Positions 53,990 to 61,953 of a stretch of DNA of 64,000 bases are shown here, in pieces. Below the pieces are notes generated by a model. The model saw only the letters and a program-made list of their open reading frames with translations, was not told where the DNA came from and made no database searches. This stretch comes from Opitutia bacterium. GTDB taxonomy: Bacteria; Verrucomicrobiota; Verrucomicrobiia; Opitutales; Opitutaceae. The stretch spans positions 1 to 64,000 of the forward strand of contig CANGHW010000018.1 of assembly GCA_947453695.1 (NCBI GenBank), given 5' to 3'. Each line of letters begins with the position of its first letter. The stretch's first letter is position 1. Both the position numbers and the translations under genes were made by a program.

Positions 53990-54931
53990 TCATTTTGGGC
54001 TCGCCCCTTCGGCATTCAAGATCAGCGGCAAACCGTCCTTGCCGGAACCCACCACTACGACCTTTGAATTGGGAGATTTGGCGAGTTCGAGGGTGGCTTC
54101 GATTCCCTTGTAACGGAGTAACTCCGGGGTGAGGCTGCCGGAAATCGTCGTGTTGTATTTATTGATACCTTCGGCTTCGGTCTCAAGACGGGTTTTTTCG
54201 GCTGCGGCCCGCTGTTGGCGGAATAAGTATTCTTCGGCCATTTGCTCCTGCATCAGCTTACTCTCGATCGCGTTGGTCACGAGATTCGGGAGGCGGATGT
54301 TGATGATATTAATGTCGTCGAGCTGGATGAACTTCTGGCTGAGGCTGCGCGTGGCGGCCTCGATGATCTGGTCGGAAATCTCGGTGGTATTCAGGGTGTA
54401 GAGTTGGGCAGGTTCAAATTTCCCGACGACTTCACGCACGCCGGTCATCACCTCCGGCACGACAATGCGATCGGCATAGTCGGGCCCAATTCTTTGGTGC
54501 AACCACGGGAGGTTTTTCTCTTCCGGAAAATAACGCATGGAGACGGTCACACGGACGGTGAGACCGTTCTTGCTGAGCGCTTCCACGAGCTGGGTGCGCT
54601 CCTGCACGCGCATGGTGTAAATGAACATCGTGTTCCAAGGCGCGATGATCACCAAGCCCTCCTTGTAAGCGTGCGACGTTTCGGTGCCGTCGGTGAGCCG
54701 GCGAAACAGCACCCCTTCTTCGCCGGGGCCGATGAGAATGAAGATTCGGTTGGCGAGATAGACGACGAGAAAGGAAAAGATAAGGCCGCCGAGGCACAGA
54801 GGCACGATATTCTCGCGGGCCTTGAGGCGGAGACGCTCGATCCAAGCATCCAGATTTTGCCGCCAGACGGGCGGCGCGGAAGGGGCCGGGGAAGCAGGGG
54901 CCGGGGTGCCGGCAGGAGGAACGGGGCTCAT
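53990..54931 (-). CDS. SPFH/Band 7 (prohibitin-like) membrane protein
   Basis: A 313-residue protein: a Pro/Ala-rich N-terminus, one membrane helix (IVPLCLGGLIFSFLVVYLAN), then the Band 7 domain (RIFILIGPGEEGVLFRRL, GLVIIAPWNTMFIYTMRVQE, VRVTVSMRYFPEEKNLPWLH). A coiled-coil follows (MQEQMAEEYLFRQQRAAAEK), ending ILNAEGASPK. SPFH proteins form membrane scaffolds or microdomains. It begins three bases after the ABC exporter gene, so the two are co-transcribed and may work together at the membrane. Confidence 0.88.
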   Translation of the reverse strand: MSPVPPAGTPAPASPAPSAPPVWRQNLDAWIERLRLKARENIVPLCLGGLIFSFLVVYLANRIFILIGPGEEGVLFRRLTDGTETSHAYKEGLVIIAPWNTMFIYTMRVQERTQLVEALSKNGLTVRVTVSMRYFPEEKNLPWLHQRIGPDYADRIVVPEVMTGVREVVGKFEPAQLYTLNTTEISDQIIEAATRSLSQKFIQLDDINIINIRLPNLVTNAIESKLMQEQMAEEYLFRQQRAAAEKTRLETEAEGINKYNTTISGSLTPELLRYKGIEATLELAKSPNSKVVVVGSGKDGLPLILNAEGASPK

Positions 54932-54934
54932 AGG

Positions 54935-56584
54935 TCAGTTGGTGTTGGCGGCAGGGGCGGTGGGCTGGACTTGGCCATACTCCATCTTGATCACACGGTC
55001 TGCGCAGTGAAAATACCGGTCGTCGTGGGTGATGGCGATGACGGTCTTGCCCGCCGCCTTCAGTTCGGGCAAAAGGGTCTCGTAAAAGAAACGGCGGAAT
55101 TCCGGATCTTGGTCGGCGGCGAATTCGTCCAAAGCGATCACGGGGCGGTCTTCGAGGAAGGCGACAATGAGAGCCAGACGTTTCTTCTGGCCGGTCGAGA
55201 GACTTAAATGCGTGAAGCGCCCGTTGGTGTAAGCAGTTTTCTCGTCGAGTTCCATGCGGGTGAGAAGCTGTGCGAGCCGCTTCTCGTCGACGTTGGTTTG
55301 CCCGTAGAGTCGGTCAAACAGGTGAAAATCGGTGAAGACGATGGAAAAAAGTTCGCGATAGCCGGCATAGTGCGAGGCCTGGAGGCGGACGCCGTCGACG
55401 AGCAGGGCACCACTCTGTGGCGCGTAGAGCCCGGTGAGCAGTTTCATCAGCGTGGACTTGCCGGAGCCGTTTCCGCCGACGATGAAGACCGTCTCGCCCG
55501 CAGCGAACGAGAGCCGAAACGGGCCAACCGAAAAGGCGGGCCGGCCTGTCATCTCGTCGAGATAGGAAAACGTCGCATCCTCGATCACGATTTCCTTGAA
55601 GCCGGTGAAATCGATGCGGGCCGGGGCGACCATGCGCTCGGCGGCCGCGATGGGCGAATCGAGGAATTCCTCCAACTTCGTGAGGTTGCCGAGCGCGACG
55701 CTGGCGCGGGCGTAGATTGGGATGGAGCTGACCAACGAGGTGAGCGGGCCAATGATGAAGAGAACCACGGCGGTCGTTTTCACGATCACATCTGCGTAGC
55801 CCTCGTTCAGGGCGGGCAGGAGAAAGACGAGCACGGCGATCAGGATGTAGAAAAAAGTTTGGGAGAAGATGAAGTTGCGGACGTATTCGAGCCCCGTGCG
55901 GATTTTTACCCGTTCGGCGTCTGCGCAGATGCGCTTGAAATGGTTCTCAAAGAGATCGTCGGACTTGGCCTGGTTGACCTTCAGCTCCTTGAAGCCGTCC
56001 ATGAGATGACCGAGCGAGACGAAGAACTCGGTTTCCTTCTCGGTGGCCTGCTGGAGTTCGCGGTTGATGAGGCGTTGATTGCGCAGATAAATGGCGATGC
56101 CGCCCATGATCATGGCGGCAGTCAGCATGAACGCGACCTTGGAGAGGACGGCGAGGTAAGCGACGCAGACAACGATCATCACGGCGGACTGGGCGGCGTT
56201 GGCGATTTCGCCGGCGGCCTGCGATAGAGTGAGGGTGTCCTGGGAAAGTCGCGTCTCGACGTTGGCTTTGCCGATCCGCTCGACGACCGCAAGGTTGGAG
56301 CGGCGGAGTTTGTCGGCAATACGCACGCGTAATTTGGCGATTACTTCCTCGGCCAAAACAAAGGACCTTTCGAGGGCGACGCGTTTGGCGAGGATGAAGA
56401 TCGTGATCGCGATCACGAAGAGTAGCAGATTCCGAAAATTGAGATCCGCGAACGCGGCGGTGGCGGCGGCGTTGTTGATGATCGACAACAGCAAGCCCTG
56501 CGCGACGCCTGAAACAACGGTGAGGACGAGCAATGTCTGGAGCGACGTGGTGCTCTCTTTTTTGATAAGTTTGAGAAGTTGCAT
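54935..56584 (-). CDS. Cyclic-peptide-type ABC exporter (PvdE/SyrD-like)
   Basis: A 549-residue half-transporter with about six N-terminal membrane helices and a C-terminal ATPase. Walker A is VGGNGSGKSTLMKLLTGLYA, the signature is LSTGQKKRLALIVAFLE (LSTGQ, as in cyclic peptide exporters), Walker B is PVIALDEFAADQDP, and the H-loop is IAITHDDRYF. The YojI/PvdE/SyrD group exports siderophore precursors and lipopeptides. With an NRPS next door, export of the peptide product or its acylated precursor is likely. It is co-transcribed with the SPFH gene. Confidence 0.92.
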   Translation of the reverse strand: MQLLKLIKKESTTSLQTLLVLTVVSGVAQGLLLSIINNAAATAAFADLNFRNLLLFVIAITIFILAKRVALERSFVLAEEVIAKLRVRIADKLRRSNLAVVERIGKANVETRLSQDTLTLSQAAGEIANAAQSAVMIVVCVAYLAVLSKVAFMLTAAMIMGGIAIYLRNQRLINRELQQATEKETEFFVSLGHLMDGFKELKVNQAKSDDLFENHFKRICADAERVKIRTGLEYVRNFIFSQTFFYILIAVLVFLLPALNEGYADVIVKTTAVVLFIIGPLTSLVSSIPIYARASVALGNLTKLEEFLDSPIAAAERMVAPARIDFTGFKEIVIEDATFSYLDEMTGRPAFSVGPFRLSFAAGETVFIVGGNGSGKSTLMKLLTGLYAPQSGALLVDGVRLQASHYAGYRELFSIVFTDFHLFDRLYGQTNVDEKRLAQLLTRMELDEKTAYTNGRFTHLSLSTGQKKRLALIVAFLEDRPVIALDEFAADQDPEFRRFFYETLLPELKAAGKTVIAITHDDRYFHCADRVIKMEYGQVQPTAPAANTN

Positions 56585-56757
56585 GGCGCGCCGCCGATCA
56601 AATCAAGGTCGGCGAGCGAGCAAGCCGAGGGCCGTCGGGTTAATCAAGTGCCGAGTTTGCGGACGGCGAGGGGTGTGAGCAGGCGGCTCGGGACGACGGT
56701 TTCTACGCTGCAAAGAACGCTAGACAGCGATTCGCCGGGTTGGCTGAATCTTACGCC

Positions 56758-57615
56758 ATGACAGCTGCCACCGGCTTCCCATCCATCACAGGACGAGTCT
56801 ATTCTGCGGAGTATTTCCGCATTGGCGAATTCACCCGCCTCGACCCGCGCGAGATTGTCCGAGTGATGCGCGGCGAGGTAGCAGGCTGTATTTTCCGCCA
56901 GGCGATGGACTCGGCGTTGTGCCAACGCATTTGCGACAATTTCTGGAAACACCCGCAGAAACGGCAGCGGGGAGATGCGGTGCCCGCCTACTACCTGGGC
57001 ACCTATCACTATGCGAAAGATCTTTCGCTCTATCTCGACGAAGCGGCGGCGACGAGTGCGGCGGTGCACGACGTGTTTGACGGTGGACGCAATGTGTTCG
57101 ACGAGTTGATGGCGGAGGTTCGCGCCGAACTCGCGAGCAGTGGAGTGGGCCTGCGGGTCGCGCGGCACCAGGGACGCGATGCCGGCGAGTTTGTCATCCG
57201 GTCTTGGAGCGGTGGCGGTAAATTCGCGCTCGCGGCGCACGACGATGCGGCGCAGCTCAGCGCCAAGCAACAGGCTGGTTTCGAGATTCAGGACGTCGCG
57301 CGGAATCCGTTGGCGGCGGTCAATATGTGCCTGCAAAACGGCGCGGCCGGCGGCAACTTGGTGTATTGGAACATCGAGCCGGACTCGAACACGCGGCGCG
57401 CCCTCGGGCTGGAGGAAACCGGTTATCCCTACCAAGCGGAGTGGCTCGACAAGTTTGACCGCATCGATTTGCCGGTTCACGCGGGCGACATTTATTTCTT
57501 CAACGGCAAGCTGATCCATGCCGTGCAGGCCCAGGCCAATCCGGGCGAGTATCGCTCGACGATTTCGTTTCTGATGGGGTTTAGAGATCCGCAGACGGCG
57601 ATCTACTGGACCTGA
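56758..57615 (+). CDS. 2-oxoglutarate/Fe(II)-dependent oxygenase-like protein
   Basis: A 285-residue protein from the ATG at 56758; a TTG six codons upstream is possible. The double-stranded beta-helix facial triad is seen: H-x-D in FALAAHDDAAQL, the distal His in FFNGKLIHAVQAQ, and the 2OG-binding Arg in GEYRSTISFLMGF. In NRPS loci such enzymes typically hydroxylate an amino acid or the peptide. It is tail-to-tail with the NRPS gene, only four bases apart. The substrate is unknown. Confidence 0.8.
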   Translation: MTAATGFPSITGRVYSAEYFRIGEFTRLDPREIVRVMRGEVAGCIFRQAMDSALCQRICDNFWKHPQKRQRGDAVPAYYLGTYHYAKDLSLYLDEAAATSAAVHDVFDGGRNVFDELMAEVRAELASSGVGLRVARHQGRDAGEFVIRSWSGGGKFALAAHDDAAQLSAKQQAGFEIQDVARNPLAAVNMCLQNGAAGGNLVYWNIEPDSNTRRALGLEETGYPYQAEWLDKFDRIDLPVHAGDIYFFNGKLIHAVQAQANPGEYRSTISFLMGFRDPQTAIYWT

Positions 57616-57619
57616 GCAG

Positions 57620-60600
57620 TTACGCGCGTTTCGCTGCGAGGAGGCGCTGGACGTCGGCGGCTGACATGCGGCTGACGCGCAGGTGCACGCGGGCCATCGC
57701 CTCGGCACGGCCGGGTTTGTCCGCGCCTTGATCGATCAACGCCCCGAGGGCGGCGGAAAACTTCGCGACGGTTGGCGCCTCGAAGAGCAACCGCAGTGGC
57801 GGCTCCACCCGGAAAACTTCCGAGACGCGCCACATCACCTGGGTGGCGAGCAGGGAGTGGCCGCCCAGGTCGAAAAAATCGTCCTCTGCGCCGATGCGGC
57901 CATTTTTCAAGACGGCGCCCCAGAGGCCGGCGATGGTTTCTTCCAGCGGCGTGCGGGGCGAGATGTGCCGGCGGGCGGCGGCGGTGCCAGTGCCGAGTGA
58001 GCGGAGGGCGGCGCGGTCGACTTTGTTGTGGGCCGTCAGCGGGAACTCCGGTACCAGCACGATACCGGCGGGGACCATAAAGTCGGGGAGGCGTTCGCGC
58101 ACGTGTTCGCGCAGAGCGTCGTCGGTCGGAGCCGTCAGGCCGGGCCGCGGCTGCACGTAGGCCACCAGCCGTTTGTCTCCCGGGCGCGTTTCGTGGACCA
58201 GTATCAGGGTTTCCTTCACGCCCGGGTGGGCGGCGAGACAGCTCTCGATCTCGCCTAGTTCGATGCGGAACCCCCGGACTTTGACCTGGAAGTCGCGCCG
58301 ACCGAGGAATTCCACCGTGCCGTCGGGCATCCAGCGGGCGAGATCGCCGGTCTTGTAAACGCGTTCACCCGGCATAACGGGAAACGGGTGGGGGACGAAG
58401 CATTCGGCGGTAAGGCCGGGGAGCAACAGGTAGCCGCGCGCGTTGCCGTCACCGCCGATATAGAGATCGCCCGGCACACCGATCGGCACGGGTTGCATTT
58501 CCCGGTCGAGGATCAGCAGGGTGGTGTTCGAGATGGGCGGCCCGATCGTGACGGTGTAGCCGACGTCTTCGGGCCGGCGCAACAGGCCGCAACTCGCAAA
58601 CGTCGTAGTCTCGGTGGGGCCGTAGCCGTTGATGAGCGTAAGCCCGGGGTGCGCCGCGAGCACGCTGCGGGCGTGGGGCACGGAAATGATGTCCCCGCCC
58701 ACGAGGAGGTGGCGCACGCCGTGAAACGCTTCGATGCGTTCATCGACCATCAGGTTGAACAACGCCGAAGTCAGATAGAGTGAAGTGATGCGGTGTCGCT
58801 GGATTTCCTCGCCGAGCTCGCGGAGCGAAGGTGCGCCGGCGCGGAGCACGACGAGGAGTGCGCCGTTGCAGAGCGCACCCCATAGTTCAAATGTCGAGGC
58901 ATCGAACGAGACGGGCGCGAGTTCGAGGATGCGGAGGTCCGGGCCGTAAGGGAGATAGTTGGTGTCGCGCACGAGGCGCACGACGCCGCGGTGCGGAATG
59001 CAGATGCCCTTGGGCCGGCCGGTCGATCCCGACGTGTAAGTCGTGTAAGCGAGGTTGTCGGGCACGGTGACGTTCGGCAGATTCTCGGGCGACTCCGCCA
59101 GCAGGTCGGGGGCATCGAGGACCACCGCGAGAAACGGCACGTTGGTCGCCGGCATGCGGGCCGCGGCGTCAGCCGGGGCGAGGAGCAGGCGGGCCTGCAC
59201 CTGATCGAAGAGAAAATTAAGCCGCTCGGCCGGATCGGCCGGATCGAAGGGGAGGTAGTGTCCGCCTGCCTTCAACACAGCTACGAGCGCCACGACCATT
59301 TCGAGGGTGCGTTCGGCGCAGACGGCGACACCGACATCGGCGCCGACGCCGCGCGCCCGCAGCAGGCGCGCGAGCCGATTGGAGGCGGAATTCAATGCGG
59401 CGTAAGTGAGCGTGCGTTCGCCGGCGGTGACGGCAGGCGCTTCCGGGTTCGCGGCCGCACAGGCTTCAAATAATTCGTGAACGCACCGATCACGCGGGTA
59501 GGCCGTCGTCGTGGCGTTCCACTCGCGGAGGAGTTGGTGGCGTTCTGCCGCGTCGAGCAAGGGGAGGAGTGCAATACGCGTCGTGGGTGCCGCGGCGGCG
59601 TGAGTGAGCAGCGCGCGGAAATTCCCCATCATGCGTCCGATGGTCGCCGACTCGAACAGATCGCGGCTGTATTCGACGCCGACCAGCAGGCCTTCGCGGG
59701 TGTCCTCAATGAAGACGGTCAGATCAAACCGGGCCGTGAACCCGGGGACGTTGAGTTGTTCGAGGGTGAGGCCGGCGCCGAGCTGCAGCGCTTCGCGGTG
59801 AGTTTGCAGGAGGGAGAAACAGACCTGGAAGAGCGGGTTTTGGCTCATCGTGCGGTCGGGCCGCACAGCTTCGATGATGCGTTCGAGCGGGGTCTCAGCG
59901 TGGGCGTAGGCGGCGGTGGCGGTGGCGCGGGTGCGACGGAGGACTTCGGCAAACGTCGGATCGCCGCCGAGCGGCGTGCGCAACGCGAGCGTGTTGGTCA
60001 GGAAGCCCACGAGCGGTTCCAGGCTGGGATGCGCGCGGTTGGCAATCGAGGTGCCGACGGCAAAATCCGTCTGGCCCGTGTAGCGGAACAAAAGACTGTT
60101 CCACCCGGCGAGCAGCACTTGGAAGAGCGTTGCACCCTCGCGGCGGGCGACGTCGCCCAAGGCGCGGGTGAGGTCGGGCGGAAAGGTGAAATATTCCGTG
60201 GCTCCTGAGTAGGTCATCGCGGGCGGACGGGGATGATCGGTCGCCAGGTTGAGGACGGGTGCGTCGGCCAGCGTGCGTTGCCAAAAAGCCAAACTTTCTG
60301 CCGCCGAAGGAGCGGCCAGTCGCTCGGATTGCCACGCGACATAATCGGCAAACTGCACGGGCATGTCGGGCAATCCGGCTGCATGGCCGGTGGTCTCAGC
60401 GCGGTAGAGTGCGGCGAGGTCGCGCACGATTACGCCCGAAGACCAACCGTCGGAGACGAGGTGGTGGATCGTGAAAACAAACACGGCCTCGCCGGGCTCA
60501 GTCACGAGTAAAGTGGTGCGCAGCAGAGGAGCGCGGGTGAGATCGAAGGCCTTCGTCGCCTCGGCACCGAGGCGGTCACGGAGCGCCTGTTCGCGGGCTG

Positions 60601-61111
60601 CCGGCGCGAGTGCACGCAGATCGGCGCGCTCCGTCGGCACGACGACGTGGTCGGCGATGACTTGCTGTGGCTGCCCGGCTGCGGCGATGAAACTGGTGCG
60701 GAGGACCTCGTGGCGCGCAACGAGCGCACCGACCGCGCGCTCCAGCGCGTCGGCATCCAGTGGTCCGCGAATCCTGACGGCGGCGACGATGTTGTAGGCC
60801 GCATTGCTGGCAGGGTCGAGTTGGGTGAGGAACCACAGGCGCGCCTGCGCCGAGGAGAGCGCGGCCGGACCGGAGGCAGTGCGGCGCGGGATCGCGGCGT
60901 TGGCCGGCGCGCTGGATTGCCGCGAATGCAGAAGCGCAATGAGTGCGGGCTTATGCTCCTTGAGCCGGGCTTGCAATTCCTGGGTAAGAGCTCCTTCCGG
61001 TGCCCGCACTTTCAACGCTCCGGTCGCGGTGATTTCGAGCCCGACACCGCGGGCGGCGCAGACATCGAGGAGCGCGATGAGATCGGAAGCGGGTGCAGAC
61101 GGAGTGACCAT
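57620..61111 (-). CDS. Nonribosomal peptide synthetase, docking-C-A-T single module
   Basis: A 1163-residue enzyme. Residues about 1-65 are a TubC-type docking domain (SDLIALLDVCAARGVGLEIT). C domain, about 85-510: HHLVSDGWS is the HHxxxDG active site. A domain, about 535-1040: YTTYTSGSTGRPKGICIPHR, FDASTFELWG, NGYGPTETT, YKTGDLARW. T domain: DLGGHSLLATQ with the phosphopantetheine Ser. Reading the specificity pocket by eye against GrsA gives roughly D-A-F-Y-L-G-G-T-F-K, which resembles codes for branched aliphatic residues (Val-like). There is no epimerase or terminal thioesterase. The docking domain implies it receives a chain from another protein, perhaps the one starting at 61954. Confidence 0.95.
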   Translation of the reverse strand: MVTPSAPASDLIALLDVCAARGVGLEITATGALKVRAPEGALTQELQARLKEHKPALIALLHSRQSSAPANAAIPRRTASGPAALSSAQARLWFLTQLDPASNAAYNIVAAVRIRGPLDADALERAVGALVARHEVLRTSFIAAAGQPQQVIADHVVVPTERADLRALAPAAREQALRDRLGAEATKAFDLTRAPLLRTTLLVTEPGEAVFVFTIHHLVSDGWSSGVIVRDLAALYRAETTGHAAGLPDMPVQFADYVAWQSERLAAPSAAESLAFWQRTLADAPVLNLATDHPRPPAMTYSGATEYFTFPPDLTRALGDVARREGATLFQVLLAGWNSLLFRYTGQTDFAVGTSIANRAHPSLEPLVGFLTNTLALRTPLGGDPTFAEVLRRTRATATAAYAHAETPLERIIEAVRPDRTMSQNPLFQVCFSLLQTHREALQLGAGLTLEQLNVPGFTARFDLTVFIEDTREGLLVGVEYSRDLFESATIGRMMGNFRALLTHAAAAPTTRIALLPLLDAAERHQLLREWNATTTAYPRDRCVHELFEACAAANPEAPAVTAGERTLTYAALNSASNRLARLLRARGVGADVGVAVCAERTLEMVVALVAVLKAGGHYLPFDPADPAERLNFLFDQVQARLLLAPADAAARMPATNVPFLAVVLDAPDLLAESPENLPNVTVPDNLAYTTYTSGSTGRPKGICIPHRGVVRLVRDTNYLPYGPDLRILELAPVSFDASTFELWGALCNGALLVVLRAGAPSLRELGEEIQRHRITSLYLTSALFNLMVDERIEAFHGVRHLLVGGDIISVPHARSVLAAHPGLTLINGYGPTETTTFASCGLLRRPEDVGYTVTIGPPISNTTLLILDREMQPVPIGVPGDLYIGGDGNARGYLLLPGLTAECFVPHPFPVMPGERVYKTGDLARWMPDGTVEFLGRRDFQVKVRGFRIELGEIESCLAAHPGVKETLILVHETRPGDKRLVAYVQPRPGLTAPTDDALREHVRERLPDFMVPAGIVLVPEFPLTAHNKVDRAALRSLGTGTAAARRHISPRTPLEETIAGLWGAVLKNGRIGAEDDFFDLGGHSLLATQVMWRVSEVFRVEPPLRLLFEAPTVAKFSAALGALIDQGADKPGRAEAMARVHLRVSRMSAADVQRLLAAKRA

Positions 61112-61953
61112 GGCGGGGCAGTTACGCAGCCACGCGCGCGGGATGTGTCAATGGCATTGGCGCCGCGTCGCGACGCGACCCACGGGTGCGATCTATTTTT
61201 GAGTAACCGGGCGAGTGTGGCCCCCGAAGAGGCCGCGGGTTCGAGTTGGACAGGCTGGCTGGTCGTGGGCGGGGAACCGCGATGCTGGGCTGCGTCCGAC
61301 ACGGCGTGGGTAGCGCAGCGCTCAGCCTGCCCTCTTCAGGTGATCCTCGAGTGATTTGTCTCAGCCGCCGATGAAACTGGTCCAGCGCAGTCCGACCTTG
61401 CCGCAAGGTATGCGTCGTCAAACGGCTGAACGCCTGTTGGCGGCGCGAGCAGTTGCCGGATGGAGGATCCTGGCCACGGCGAGCATCAAAGCATGACTTG
61501 GATCCTTCGAGAATACTCAGCCAAATATAAATGAGCTGGGTGGTAATTCGTTCGCATCCCGCAAGCTCGCGGCACGCCTATTCTTTTTTTTCGGAAAACT
61601 TTCGGTGGTCTGCTCAGGAAGTCGCCCGTGATTACGGTTGAACGGTGGAGGGAACGCCATGAGCCGACGACATTTGCTAGGTTGGACGCTGGGACGACTT
61701 GCGGCACCGGCATGCGACGAACGGGAATATCTCTGCGGTTTGGGCATCCCTGAGAGCGCCGCTGAGGCAGGCCACGGGCCGAGCCTGGAGCGCGGGCGAC
61801 GGGGTGATCGGATGGTCGGTGCTTCACGGCACCAGCGCCAGCGCCACCACTGCGTTCAACTTCCTGCCGTGCAGTGCGCGCTTTGCAGGCGGAGGCCAGG
61901 TTGATCTGGTGGCCGCTTTCTTCGCGGCTGCAATCATTTGTCTGTTGCGCGCT
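61112..61953. other. Intergenic region between the divergent NRPS and acyl-AMP ligase genes
   Basis: About 840 bases without a supported gene. The acyl-AMP-ligase frame stays open upstream to 61681 (reading GVIGWSVLHGTSASATTAFN) but lacks family similarity there. Promoters for the two divergent biosynthetic genes should lie here. No clear operator or Fur-box-like palindrome was found by eye. Confidence 0.4.
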
